A DNA stretch of 64,000 nucleotides from Oligoflexus sp. (GTDB lineage Bacteria > Bdellovibrionota_B > Oligoflexia > Oligoflexales > Oligoflexaceae). Location: positions 1 to 64,000 of the forward strand of contig NZ_DASTAT010000034.1 of NCBI RefSeq assembly GCF_035712445.1, given 5' to 3'. A model generated the notes under the pieces. The model was not told where the DNA came from. It searched no databases and worked only from the letters and a program-made list of their open reading frames with translations. Shown here piece by piece: positions 48,585 to 57,574 of this stretch; position 1 is the stretch's first letter; each line of letters starts with the position of its first letter. Position numbers and translations under genes: made by a program.

Positions 48585-48648
48585 GATAGTTAAGTCGATG
48601 CTTAAGTATCGGCAGGCTGGCAGGAAAAGTAAAGTACTTACTTAAGTA
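48585..48648. promoter_or_regulatory. Operator repeats of the AHSA1-ArsR operon
   Basis: GATAGTTAAG (48585-48594) and CTTAAGTATC (48601-48610) form an inverted repeat with 9 of 10 matching positions and a 6-base spacer. The palindrome TACTTAAGTA recurs at 48639-48648, so the motif CTTAAGTAT is repeated 40 bp apart. Both lie just upstream of the ribosome site. They are likely ArsR sites flanking the promoter. Confidence 0.6.
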
Positions 48649-49224
48649 TTATTTTTTCGTCCAGGTTTCCATAACTTGCGACTGTCTCGTCAGCTTCATG
48701 CTGCTGACTTTGCCCGAAATCAGGGTCCATTGGACGAGGTCGCCGCTGCTCAGAGTCACGCTGCGCTCCAGGCTTCCGTCCACAAAGGTTTGGGTTGTGA
48801 CCGCGCTGCATGTGACAGAGGGTGATACGGATAAAGCTTCGATCGCATAGCTGCCGACATTCGGTGCGGCCGCTATCGTGTAAAGAACGGAGCTGCTATT
48901 CAAGGCTGTGACGGCTTTTTTAGCATCCGCTGTGACCGTGACAGTGAAGCCATAACTCGCAGCGGCATTCACAAAGCTGCCTTCGATGGACTCGGCGAAG
49001 GGTGATGCGCAGGCAGCCAGGAACGAAGTCGATATAATGGAAACCGACATATTTTCCGGTGATTTGTTGTCATTCGAAGCTTCCCCGGCTGTGGGGGTGG
49101 CCGTGCCTGTGCCAGCTCCATTCGTGGTGGTGCTTCGTTTGGGTTCAGGCGCAATACCATTGCCCACTTCCGTTCCGCAGTGGCAAAGGAGAAGACCGAG
49201 AGCGATGGGTAGGTAGCGCTTCAT
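48649..49224 (-). CDS. Putative lipoprotein of the GTEVGN type
   Basis: This 191-residue protein opens with a signal peptide and cysteines (LLLCHCGTEVGNG). The C-G-T-E-V-G-N string after the probable lipidated cysteine is a feature of lipoproteins encoded beside TIGR02147 regulators in Oligoflexia/Fibrobacteres-like bacteria, as far as I know. A Thr/Gly/Ala-rich linker (about 28-55) leads to a beta-rich domain without recognised motifs, ending MKLTRQSQVMETWTKK. Its start overlaps the regulator stop by four bases, so the two are coupled. Confidence 0.72.
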   Translation of the reverse strand: MKRYLPIALGLLLCHCGTEVGNGIAPEPKRSTTTNGAGTGTATPTAGEASNDNKSPENMSVSIISTSFLAACASPFAESIEGSFVNAAASYGFTVTVTADAKKAVTALNSSSVLYTIAAAPNVGSYAIEALSVSPSVTCSAVTTQTFVDGSLERSVTLSSGDLVQWTLISGKVSSMKLTRQSQVMETWTKK

Positions 49225-50066
49225 GAATCGGACCCCTTGGTCTGAGGAAACATTTGAAGGTTCAGCTGCACGACGGCCTTATCCTCGGTCGCCTCGTTCT
49301 GTTCGAGCGCCCACTGATGCAGTTCCTTGCGAAAGTTTTTGAGTCGCGCCTTCAATTCGGGCAGTGCGGTTTCCGGGAGCTGAAAGATCAAGGCCCCGAA
49401 TTCACGCTGGTCCAAGGGTAAATCCTCCAAGGCTTCCATGGCCTGCTCCAGGATGCGGCGATGGAAGGTGCGGACCGCGAGACTCTTCACTTCGTCGCTC
49501 GTGATCACGATATCGTCTTTCACTGCAAACTGCCCATCGGGGCGTTTATGAATGAAACCTTTTTTCTTCAGAAAATTCAGCGCCGCGACGATCTCCTTGA
49601 GTTCGATGCGGCCATTCAAACGTCTTTGAATCCAATAGGGGTCATCCCGGAATCCATCGAGAAGGGCCATCTCCCGCAGCACAGGATAAATCCAATGACT
49701 CAGATACTCGACCGCATCGCTTTCCAGTTCGTATCGTCTTGATGATGGTGTCAGGCGCTTCAGCTTTTCATAATGCTGCGCGCGCTCCTGATCCGTATCC
49801 GCCTGGTTCATGGCCACGAGGCAGCGAAAGTACTCGGCAGGGCCGCTGGTCAGACCCAGGGCCTGGATGAACTTTTCCAAAGAGGGGCCGCTGATATTCC
49901 TTTGCCCGTCCATGACCAGCTTTAAGACATTCGGAGCACTGAATCCCGCCGCCTGCGAAAACTGGCGAAAGCTATAGCCCCGCTTGCTCTCTTTCCGGAA
50001 CTGATAATAGTCCGCAAGGAAGAGGCGGTAGTTGGTATAGCCGTAGATGCTGGGGCCCTGGTTCAT
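49221..50066 (-). CDS. TIGR02147-family putative regulator
   Basis: This 281-residue protein has an N-terminal IYGYTNYRLFLADYYQFRKE and an HTH-like SFRQFSQAAGFSAPNVLKLVMDGQRNIS (about 32-60). The conserved middle is LSHWIYPVLREMALL, and a winged-helix-like stretch near 165-205 includes AALNFLKKKGFIHKRPDG. The order is that of the TIGR02147 family, whose role is unestablished. ATG 50066 follows GAAGGATT. It is transcribed before the GTEVGN lipoprotein and is divergent from the beta-propeller gene, with motif repeats in between. Confidence 0.82.
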   Translation of the reverse strand: MNQGPSIYGYTNYRLFLADYYQFRKESKRGYSFRQFSQAAGFSAPNVLKLVMDGQRNISGPSLEKFIQALGLTSGPAEYFRCLVAMNQADTDQERAQHYEKLKRLTPSSRRYELESDAVEYLSHWIYPVLREMALLDGFRDDPYWIQRRLNGRIELKEIVAALNFLKKKGFIHKRPDGQFAVKDDIVITSDEVKSLAVRTFHRRILEQAMEALEDLPLDQREFGALIFQLPETALPELKARLKNFRKELHQWALEQNEATEDKAVVQLNLQMFPQTKGSDS

Positions 50067-50406
50067 GCTGAATCCTTCGCTGTTCCTTTGTATTCTCGGC
50101 AGAATTGGAATTTTCCATGAGCGGAAAATTTTCATCGTAAGTCCGGGCGCTTGCCTTGATGCGCGTATTCTTGATGGTAAGAGCTTGTTTTTTCTAAGGA
50201 AAGGTGCAGGGCCGTATTCCAGTCTCCGCCAGTCCCAAGGGGCTCCCGAAAAGCCTTTCCATGATATCCGCGCTTTGCCGCCTTTTTCGTATTCCAGATC
50301 GGATCATTTTCAGAATACGCCGGAATACGGAAATTGGGCTTTTGGCCTTCGGCAATGCTGACTTTCAGCCGTAAAGCCATTATCGCGTCCACGTGAGGAG
50401 AACAGC
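50067..50406. promoter_or_regulatory. Divergent control region with CGTATTC repeats
   Basis: This 340-base region between the TIGR02147 regulator and the beta-propeller gene has no coding support. It contains AATTTTCC-N6-GGAAAATT (50109-50130). Five copies of CGTATTC are present: direct at 50164, 50214 and 50288, inverted at 50313 and 50323. An 8-bp perfect inverted pair joins 50288-50295 with 50322-50329. The copies could be sites for the divergent regulator. Confidence 0.5.
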
Positions 50407-52584
50407 ATGATCCGCCCTCTTTTCAAGGTAAGTCTAAGCTTCAGCGTTACTCTTTTTGGTCTGAGCGCCTGCGGGGTTTTCACGCCCAAGGAGAAGAAAG
50501 AGAAAACCTATGACCCCTTTTATGTGACCAATGCGCGCCTGGAGGCTCAGCGCATGGCTCTCATTCAGCCGGAACTGCGGCAGGGCATGGCTCTTTATGA
50601 AAGCTGTGATGCTTTGGCAGCGGAACTCAATGAATCTGTAAAATTGCGTTGGGTTCAGCAGAGGGCTCAAATCAGTGACAGCGTGGCGTCGATGCTGATT
50701 CACATCAATCATGAAGTCAGTCACGAGGGTGTGGCTGCAGGGAGAACGGATGCGGCGATGCCGACGTCAGCGCCTGAGGCCAAGGATAATTCAACAGCCA
50801 GTTCTGATACCATGACCAATGTGCAGGAAGCCGGCGTGGATGAAGCGGATCGTTATCGCATCGGTCGCGATCAGATCTATGCCCTCACGTATGGCAAGAT
50901 TCAGGTCATCAATCGGGCCAGCCTGCAGCTGCAGGGTTCACTCGACGTTTCCGCCTGGTATAGCCCGCAGTTTTTCACCAAGGACGACCGCCTGATCATC
51001 GTCGGCCAGGCCGTGCGGGATCCGAATGAGGATCCAGGGGAGCAGCTCGAAACGGGCAAGCCTGTCGCCGCATCAAGCGCGCCGGCGTCCATGCCGTTTC
51101 CCGGTTTCCCTTATGGCAATCGCGTGAAAGTTGCCGTTTATAGAACGGCGGCTGGTCAGCTGCCCGTCCTTTTATCTGAATCCAAAATCGACGGACAGTA
51201 TATCGAAAGTCGCCTCGTGCAGAATCAACTCGTCCTCGTCATCGGCGATCAGGTGAAGATGGAGCAGGTTCCCATCACGATCGAGGATTTTGCGGATGAG
51301 GAGTGGTATTCCGATCCCCGCGCTCGCGAATATTTTAAAGGCGCGTGGGTCAACAGCAAGCGCGACGCCAGCATTAAAATTGATGCGGACCAGCTGAATG
51401 GCATTCCCTGCCAGAACTATGTGAAACGTAAAATGGCGGACTGGGACACCAGCATCTCGAAGGTTCTGTCCTGGGACACGGCCAATCCCCAAAGCGCTTT
51501 CCAAAATCTTGGTGTGATCGGCCAGGGCGGGCAAATCTATATGACGACCGACTCCCTTTATCTTTTGAAAACTCAAGTCCAGTGGTTCGAGGAACGCTGG
51601 GGCGGCTGGAGCTGGATGGGCCGAGCCGATGAAAAACTCCTGATTCAGCAGATCGGTTTTGATGGCGCCACAGGTGCGTTAAAGCCATGGGCCGATGGTG
51701 AAGTGAAAGGTCGTATCAAGGATCGCTGGGCTCTGCATGGAATGAACGGAGGCGCGCAGCTGGCGATCGCCACGACCACAGGCTGGCTTTGGAATAACGG
51801 CGGCGAGAATCCCGCTCAGAATCACCTGACCATTCTGGAGCAGGATCCTGCCAGCCAGCGTCTGAACGTGGTCGGAAGCGTCGAAAACTTTGGAACCAAT
51901 GAGGATATACGGGCCGTTCGTTACGTTGGAAACATCGCCTATGTCGTCACGTTCCGTCAGACCGATCCGCTCTTTGCCATCGACATTGCTGATCCCCGCG
52001 CTCCGAAGATGCTGAGTGGTTTGAAAATTCCTGGCTTCTCGACCTATATGCATCCTTTGGCCTCAGGCCGTCTTCTGGGTGTCGGTTTTGATGCCTTTGC
52101 CACGGGACAGGTCCAGGGTGTGCAGGTTTCGCTCTTTGATACCAGTGATCCGACGCTTATGAGTCGCCTGGATGTCAAAACCTATGGTGCGCGTGGTTCA
52201 GTCTCGGAGGTCAGCTCCAATCATCACGCCTTCTTCTTTGACAGCGCCAGCGGCCTTATCGGGATTCCCTTGGTCGAACTCTATAGCTATGGCAGTTTGA
52301 AGTTCAGTGGCGCACAACTTCTTGGCTTCGACGGCAACACGCTTGTCGATCGCGGTCGCGTCTCGCATCGGGATTTGATTCCCGCCTACTGTCAATCGCA
52401 GATGGCTTATGGTGGTCAGTCCCTGGATATCAATCGGCTCTACCGTGTGGACGATCGTTTGATCACGCTCTCCGCTTATGGAATGCGAGCCTATAATCTG
52501 GCCGATGCCACAAACGCTCTTGCAACCGTAGCCTTTCCCCTGCCTGCCGGTGAATGCCAGGCCGGCTACCCCATGATGCGCTGA
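50407..52584 (+). CDS. Beta-propeller-domain lipoprotein (PF09826-like)
   Basis: This 725-residue protein has a signal peptide ending in the lipobox LSAC (C22), so it is a predicted surface or periplasmic lipoprotein. At residue 137, TNVQEAGVDEADRYRIGRDQ is the hallmark of secreted beta-propeller-domain proteins, where 'TNVQVEGVDEAD' opens the propeller. Repeats with strand patterns follow to the end. The family has no known reaction; binding or scaffold roles are guessed. A near-perfect terminator follows. Confidence 0.85.
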   Translation: MIRPLFKVSLSFSVTLFGLSACGVFTPKEKKEKTYDPFYVTNARLEAQRMALIQPELRQGMALYESCDALAAELNESVKLRWVQQRAQISDSVASMLIHINHEVSHEGVAAGRTDAAMPTSAPEAKDNSTASSDTMTNVQEAGVDEADRYRIGRDQIYALTYGKIQVINRASLQLQGSLDVSAWYSPQFFTKDDRLIIVGQAVRDPNEDPGEQLETGKPVAASSAPASMPFPGFPYGNRVKVAVYRTAAGQLPVLLSESKIDGQYIESRLVQNQLVLVIGDQVKMEQVPITIEDFADEEWYSDPRAREYFKGAWVNSKRDASIKIDADQLNGIPCQNYVKRKMADWDTSISKVLSWDTANPQSAFQNLGVIGQGGQIYMTTDSLYLLKTQVQWFEERWGGWSWMGRADEKLLIQQIGFDGATGALKPWADGEVKGRIKDRWALHGMNGGAQLAIATTTGWLWNNGGENPAQNHLTILEQDPASQRLNVVGSVENFGTNEDIRAVRYVGNIAYVVTFRQTDPLFAIDIADPRAPKMLSGLKIPGFSTYMHPLASGRLLGVGFDAFATGQVQGVQVSLFDTSDPTLMSRLDVKTYGARGSVSEVSSNHHAFFFDSASGLIGIPLVELYSYGSLKFSGAQLLGFDGNTLVDRGRVSHRDLIPAYCQSQMAYGGQSLDINRLYRVDDRLITLSAYGMRAYNLADATNALATVAFPLPAGECQAGYPMMR

Positions 52585-52592
52585 TGCCTGCT

Positions 52593-52629
52593 GAGAAAAC
52601 CCACTCCGGTGGGTTTTCTCTCTTTTTTT
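52593..52629 (+). terminator. Strong terminator after the beta-propeller gene
   Basis: A perfect 12-bp stem GAGAAAACCCAC / GTGGGTTTTCTC with a TCCG loop, followed by TCTTTTTTT. Confidence 0.92.
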
Positions 52630-52717
52630 GTCCTCTTCTCCTTGCCTGTCTCGCCCACCAGGATTAGAATTTCGGTTTGCGAATGGAGCGTTCATTCAGG
52701 GGAGGCGTTGGCCTATC

Positions 52718-53608
52718 ATGAAGTATTTAAAATTCCTGGGCGTGCTGCTGGCGGCCTGTGTACTCGTAGCCTTGATCATCCTGGGTCTTGCGCATGGAAA
52801 ATACACGAGCCTTGCGAAAGAACAGCAGCCGGAACCCAAAGATCTGGTTTTACGGGTGGAGCTGCAGGACAATTGGCTCGCCGATGGGGAACGCATTGCC
52901 CGGATGCGAGGCTGCAGTGATTGTCACGGCGCTGATTATGGCGGTAAAGCCTTCATTGATGATCCTGGAATGGGCTACTTCGTCGGTCGCAATCTGACCC
53001 GCGGCTTGGGTGGTATTGGAGCGGATTATCGCGTCGAGGACTTTGTGCGGGCGATTCGCTATGGGCAGAACAAAAATGGAAACTATCTTCGCTTCATGCC
53101 CTCGCTTGAATACGCGCAGATGAGCGATGAGGATCTGGGAAAGCTCATCGTTTATTTGAAATCACTGCCACCCATTGATCGCAATTTCAAGGATCTTTCG
53201 CCTGGACCCGTGGCGAAGGTCATGTTCCTGTTTGATAGGATGCCGCTTCTACTTTCCGGCATGCATATTCAAAGCGGGGCGCCTGTCTCCGTCGCTCCGA
53301 GTGAACATGCCGATTACGGTCGTTATCTGGCAGCGTCCTGTGTCGGCTGTCACCGACCTGATTATTCGGGTGGTCCCATCGCAGGCGTTCCCCCCAGCTG
53401 GCCGCCGGCCCCGGACCTTACGCCGCGCGGTGATTTTGCGAAATGGACCTTCGAGGAATTCAAGAAAGCTCTCACGACGGGCGAAAGACCGGACGGGCGC
53501 ATCATGAATTCGCAGTTCATGCCATGGACCGCAACAGCGGCCTTCAATGAATTGGAATTGAGAGCCCTTCACAATTACCTGAAAAGCCTTCCATCGCCTG
53601 AAATTTAA
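52718..53608 (+). CDS. Membrane-anchored diheme cytochrome c
   Basis: This 296-residue protein has an N-terminal membrane anchor (FLGVLLAACVLVALIILGLA). Two class I cytochrome c domains follow, with heme motifs C66-SDC-H70 and C208-VGC-H212. Each is followed by a segment with a candidate axial Met (YLRFMPS, NSQFMPW). Such proteins pass electrons in the periplasm, often to dehydrogenases. No partner gene is adjacent. ATG 52718 follows GGGGAGG; longer starts are rejected. Confidence 0.88.
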   Translation: MKYLKFLGVLLAACVLVALIILGLAHGKYTSLAKEQQPEPKDLVLRVELQDNWLADGERIARMRGCSDCHGADYGGKAFIDDPGMGYFVGRNLTRGLGGIGADYRVEDFVRAIRYGQNKNGNYLRFMPSLEYAQMSDEDLGKLIVYLKSLPPIDRNFKDLSPGPVAKVMFLFDRMPLLLSGMHIQSGAPVSVAPSEHADYGRYLAASCVGCHRPDYSGGPIAGVPPSWPPAPDLTPRGDFAKWTFEEFKKALTTGERPDGRIMNSQFMPWTATAAFNELELRALHNYLKSLPSPEI

Positions 53609-53695
53609 GGCTTTTGTCGATCCGTCGACACAAAATTATTCTGTGCAAGGCACGGCGAATCCGCTAGAACGGGGGAAACCCCTTGGAGGAGTACC

Positions 53696-54508
53696 ATGCT
53701 ACGACGGATCTACTGTCTTTCCAGTTTATTCCTGTTCATCAGCTCAAGTCTCTTTGCCAAATCCTACACCATAGGTGGCGCAAGGCCTGCCACGCTTTTG
53801 ACCCCAAGCCAGGTCAAAGCCGATCAGAAAATTCCTTTGCTGGTCTTTCTGCATGGCTACACCAGCAGCGGAGTGCAGTCGGATTCGTTTTTCGGAATCT
53901 CGCGACAGCGGGATAGCCTCAATTTCGCTGTGGCTCTGCCGGATGGCACTCAGAATTCGCGCGGCTACCGTTTCTGGAACGCGACACCGGAATGCTGCGA
54001 CTTCGAACAAAGCGGAGTGGATGATGCCGGCTATATCGCGGGACTGATCCGCGAAGCCAGTGCCGTGGCGCCCATAGATCCCGAACGCGTTTATCTGATT
54101 GGCCATTCCAATGGCGGCTTCATGAGCTATCGCATGGCCTGTGATTATCCAGGTCTGGTGCGCGGCATCATCTCGGTGGCCGGAGCGTTTTATAGCAATC
54201 CCGCCCTGTGCAAAAATCCAGGTGATCTGAATGTTCTTCAGATCCATGGAACGGCCGATGACACCGTGCCGGTCGCCAATGGTGAAAGCGGACTTTCGTT
54301 CTGGTCGAAGCGTGGCCGCTGCGATGCCGCCGTGGAAAGCAAAGGGGCGCTTGACCTTGTCAGTGCCGGTGGAGCCGAGACGGATGCTGTGGTCTGGGAC
54401 AATTGCCAGAATGAAACCAAGGTCGGCTACTGGCGCATCAATGGGGGCACTCACGCGCCTTATTTGAACAGCAGCTGGCTTCGCGCGGCGCTTGAATTCG
54501 TGAAGTAA
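53696..54508 (+). CDS. Secreted PHB-depolymerase/feruloyl-esterase-like hydrolase
   Basis: This 270-residue protein has a signal peptide (MLRRIYCLSSLFLFISSSLFA). The alpha/beta-hydrolase fold has an oxyanion FLHGYTSSG, nucleophile S138 in GHSNGG, an acid Asp in HGTADDTVP and His in GGTHAP. The LpqC/PHB-depolymerase family acts on extracellular polyesters or feruloyl esters; the substrate here is not decidable. TTGGAGG lies before the ATG. Confidence 0.87.
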   Translation: MLRRIYCLSSLFLFISSSLFAKSYTIGGARPATLLTPSQVKADQKIPLLVFLHGYTSSGVQSDSFFGISRQRDSLNFAVALPDGTQNSRGYRFWNATPECCDFEQSGVDDAGYIAGLIREASAVAPIDPERVYLIGHSNGGFMSYRMACDYPGLVRGIISVAGAFYSNPALCKNPGDLNVLQIHGTADDTVPVANGESGLSFWSKRGRCDAAVESKGALDLVSAGGAETDAVVWDNCQNETKVGYWRINGGTHAPYLNSSWLRAALEFVK

Positions 54509-54582
54509 CCGCCCGGCAAGCATTTCCCGCCCTCCCTCGCCTATGATGGATAAACGTCATCAACGGCAAGGGGAGGCGGGAT

Positions 54583-55836
54583 ATGAACCTTCGGCAGATT
54601 CTGCAGGGTCTTATTTTCTTCGTAGTGTCCTTTACCAGCGGTACCTGTCTCTGTGCGGTCTATTTTGCTTTGGCTCCGCTGAATGAGGCGGCCGCCATCA
54701 AGAGCTGGGTGAATAAGCATCCCGGCAGCTGGTGGGTGGAAGGCGAAGATCGCTTTCTGATCGGCATGGATCATTGGGATCCCCAGAATACTCCGGGCGG
54801 CCCCCGCACCGTCGTCATCGAAGCGGCTGCAAAAAGTTCCCTCTATTTCCTGCAGGGATCAGGGTCTTTGCCTGCAGACAGTCGCGAATTGATCCGTGGC
54901 GGTCGCACCCGCGTCATTGAAAGTCCGCGTCCCCTGGTTTTGCGCAGTGATCATCATCAGCGTCTCCGTCCTTTAATGCCCAATGTGCAGCTCGTGCAAA
55001 AACTGCCCTGGTCATCCAGCCCCTTGAAGAAGATCAATTCGCTCGGCGCGGCGATCGATGCCGAGACCTGGCGCAGCGAAGTGGACGAACTCAGTCGCTT
55101 TTCACGTTACACCTATGGATCTGAAATCGAGGCGGCCCGCATGCTGATCAGCAGCCGCTTTCGGGCGCTGGGTCTGGAGGTCGAGGAGCTGAGTTTTGCC
55201 ACGCCGCGCGGCATGGCGACCAATATCATCGCAAAACTTCCAGGGCGTTCGCGATCGGATGAAATTTATGTCATCGGTGCCCACTACGACAGCACCAGTG
55301 AAAAGCCTTTTGAATTGGCTCCGGGTGCCGAGGATAACGCGTCAGGCGCGGCGGGGCTTTTGTCCCTGGCTCGCGTTTTTGTCGATCAACCCCCCGAGGC
55401 CACGCTTCTTTTCATCGCATTTTCCGGTGAAGAGCAGGGTCTGCTCGGCAGTCGGGCCTTCCTTAACCCCTGGCTGGCGGATGGACGCGCGGCGCAGATT
55501 CACGGCGGCTTTATCATGGACATGATCGGCTATAGCGGGGATGCGGAGCTGGACTGTCTCCTGGAAACATCGGCTGCGACACGCACCCTTCTGAATCAAA
55601 TCCAGGCGGCGCATGCCGATCCGGAATTGGTGCTGTCTGAAAGCCTTGATTACTGGGGCTCGGATCATGTCCCCTTTTTGGATAACAAGATCCCGACTGT
55701 GCTCTTCATAGAGAATGATTATCTGGACTATCCCGCTTATCACCGCAGCGCGGATAGCGCCGATAAAATTCATCCACAGCTTGGGCCGAAGATACTTGGT
55801 CTCATCGCGCAGACAATTGGCAGTCTGGCCTATTAG
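54583..55836 (+). CDS. Exported M28-family zinc aminopeptidase
   Basis: This 417-residue protein has an N-terminal hydrophobic export segment and a ~130-residue prodomain-like region. The M28 di-zinc peptidase core begins at about residue 225: H234 in GAHYDS, the bridging Asp in GAEDNASGAAGLL, catalytic Glu in SGEEQGLLGS, and a final His in AYHRSADSADK. It probably releases N-terminal residues from peptides outside the cytoplasm. GGGGAGG precedes the ATG. Confidence 0.9.
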   Translation: MNLRQILQGLIFFVVSFTSGTCLCAVYFALAPLNEAAAIKSWVNKHPGSWWVEGEDRFLIGMDHWDPQNTPGGPRTVVIEAAAKSSLYFLQGSGSLPADSRELIRGGRTRVIESPRPLVLRSDHHQRLRPLMPNVQLVQKLPWSSSPLKKINSLGAAIDAETWRSEVDELSRFSRYTYGSEIEAARMLISSRFRALGLEVEELSFATPRGMATNIIAKLPGRSRSDEIYVIGAHYDSTSEKPFELAPGAEDNASGAAGLLSLARVFVDQPPEATLLFIAFSGEEQGLLGSRAFLNPWLADGRAAQIHGGFIMDMIGYSGDAELDCLLETSAATRTLLNQIQAAHADPELVLSESLDYWGSDHVPFLDNKIPTVLFIENDYLDYPAYHRSADSADKIHPQLGPKILGLIAQTIGSLAY

Positions 55837-56106
55837 AAAATTTTTAGGGAAGGGGAACAGCAAATTGGTATTTGGAAAAATCCCGGAGCTTGCTGTTAAA
55901 ATATTAAGGTATAAAAGTTCAAGCATCTCTCCATTCAAGAGCAGATGTCCAGAGAAACTCCGTCAAACTTGGTATAAAAAAAATTTTATACGCATTTCTT
56001 TCGTGGCGAACTCGTCAGCAACACGAGATTATGTTGGTCTGGGAAATGTCATCGAACATTTTTCAGAAAGTTATAACAAAAGCTTTTGAGAATGAGAGAG
56101 GCAAGT

Positions 56107-56340
56107 ATGTTGAAGAAAGTCGCTATGATCGCCGTTGTTCTTGGTTTGGCTGCTCCTGCTATGGCAACTGAAGAAGCTGCCAAGACCAAAACTGAAGAGC
56201 ATGCTAAGAAAGACGCGAAAAAAGCCAAGAAAGCAAAAAAAGAAGCTGCTGCTACCCAAGCCGCTGACAAAGCTGCTCCTGCTGCTGAAGCAGCTCCAGC
56301 TGAAACAGCTCCTGCTGCAGAAGCTCCTAAAGCTCCCTAA
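56107..56340 (+). CDS. Small secreted Ala/Lys-rich low-complexity protein
   Basis: This 77-residue protein has a clean signal peptide (MLKKVAMIAVVLGLAAPAMA). The mature part starts with a Lys/Ala/Glu block (KKDAKKAKKAKKEAAA) and ends in Ala/Pro/Glu repeats (APAAEAAPAETAPAAEAP). No fold is expected. Alanine codons are nearly all GCT, unlike neighbouring genes, a sign of strong expression or separate origin. AGAGAGGCAAG precedes ATG 56107. The upstream 270 bases are AT-rich with no gene. Confidence 0.7.
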   Translation: MLKKVAMIAVVLGLAAPAMATEEAAKTKTEEHAKKDAKKAKKAKKEAAATQAADKAAPAAEAAPAETAPAAEAPKAP

Positions 56341-56394
56341 TTATTATTGGGGACTTTTGTCAGGCCACCTTTCGGGGCTGGCCTGAAACAAGAG

Positions 56395-56430
56395 AAGGCC
56401 TGTTGGTCAAACAACAGGCCTTCTTCTTTT
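56395..56430. terminator. Terminator shared with the ribE transcript
   Basis: A perfect 11-bp stem AAGGCCTGTTG / CAACAGGCCTT with a 6-base loop, followed by CTTCTTTT. A second, shorter palindrome TCAGGCCA / TGGCCTGA sits at 56360-56386. Confidence 0.85.
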
Positions 56431-56445
56431 GTCTGCCGGGACGCT

Positions 56446-57060
56446 TCACTTCGAAAAATGCGGTAGCGCCATGCGTTCCAGATATTTGCCGACCATATCA
56501 ACCTCGACGTTGATGATACCGCCGGGCGTCCAGGTCTGGACGTTGGTGCCCTCGATCGTGGCCGGAATCAGGGTCAGCCGCACATGAGAGGCCTGGGCCT
56601 CATCCTTCACCTCATTGATCGTCAGACTGATGCCATCCAGGGCGATTGAGCCCTTGGGAATCACATAGCGCGCCAGGTCCTTGCCTAAAGTCACCCAGAT
56701 ATTCCAGCCCCCGGGAAGCTGATCAATCGAACGAACCGTGGCCACGGCATCGACATGTCCGGCCACCATATGACCGCCGAGGCGATCACCGGCCTTGAGA
56801 GCGCGTTCCAGATTGACGAGAGAACCATTGCGAAGCTGCCCGAGACTGGTCCTGGCCAGCGTCTCGTGACTCGCATCAAAGGACATCGTGGTTTCCGAAC
56901 GGCGGGTGACGGTCAGGCAGCAGCCGTTGACCGCAATGCTGTCGCCGAGCTTTTCCGCGTAGACATCCGCCCCGAGTATCGTCAGCGTGAGAACCTTGTA
57001 ACCGTCCCGTTCCTCGATACTCTGGATGCGTCCCACCTGTTCGACGAGTCCGGTAAACAT
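56446..57060 (-). CDS. ribE: Riboflavin synthase alpha chain
   Basis: This 204-residue enzyme makes riboflavin from two lumazines. Two lumazine-binding repeats are seen: MFTGLVEQVGRI ... GDSIAVNGCCLTVTR and GGHMVAGHVDAVATV ... KGSIALDGISLTINEV. It is last in the acpP-rpiB-glyA-nrdR-ribE run, 18 bases after nrdR. No ribD is between them, although ribD commonly follows nrdR in other proteobacteria. Confidence 0.96.
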   Translation of the reverse strand: MFTGLVEQVGRIQSIEERDGYKVLTLTILGADVYAEKLGDSIAVNGCCLTVTRRSETTMSFDASHETLARTSLGQLRNGSLVNLERALKAGDRLGGHMVAGHVDAVATVRSIDQLPGGWNIWVTLGKDLARYVIPKGSIALDGISLTINEVKDEAQASHVRLTLIPATIEGTNVQTWTPGGIINVEVDMVGKYLERMALPHFSK

Positions 57061-57078
57061 GGCTCTTCCTTTTCGCAG

Positions 57079-57570
57079 TTAAGTGGTCGGAGGATTGTTC
57101 CCCGGAGTCGGGGTTTCCCGATTGGTCTTGAGGCCGCGCAGTTCGCGCACGAATTCCTCAGGATCCTTGAAATCCTTGTAGATGGAAGCAAAGCGTACAT
57201 AAGCCACATGATCGGTCTGACGAAGTTTTTTCATCACGAGGTCACCGATCTTGCTGCTTTGAATCACGCGGTCGCCCTCGGAACGCAGCTGGGCTTCAAT
57301 CGCGGTCACCATGGCTTCGATTTGGTCCATCGAAATCTGCCGCTTGCGACAGGCCATGGTGATTGCGCGGATGATTTTTTCCCGACTGAATTCATCGAAG
57401 CTGCCATCCTTCTTTTTCACCTGGAGGATCAGCTCCTCCTCCTTTTCATAGGTGGTGAAACGATGATGGCATTTCAAACACGCACGACGACGCCGGATAC
57501 TGCGGCCGTCAACGCTTACGCGGCTCTCCAGTACCTTCGTATCCAGGTAATCGCACTTGGGGCACTTCAA
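57079..57570 (-). CDS. nrdR: NrdR ribonucleotide-reductase repressor
   Basis: This 163-residue protein represses ribonucleotide reductase genes in response to ATP/dATP. The zinc ribbon uses C3, C6, C31 and C34 (MKCPKC, ACLKCHHRFTT). An ATP-cone domain follows (VKKKDGSFDEFSREKI). The C-terminal ~15 residues are Thr/Pro-rich. It lies 4 bases downstream of glyA. A palindromic NrdR box cannot be judged here since no nrd gene is in the window. Confidence 0.97.
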   Translation of the reverse strand: MKCPKCDYLDTKVLESRVSVDGRSIRRRRACLKCHHRFTTYEKEEELILQVKKKDGSFDEFSREKIIRAITMACRKRQISMDQIEAMVTAIEAQLRSEGDRVIQSSKIGDLVMKKLRQTDHVAYVRFASIYKDFKDPEEFVRELRGLKTNRETPTPGNNPPTT

Positions 57571-57574
57571 AGTT

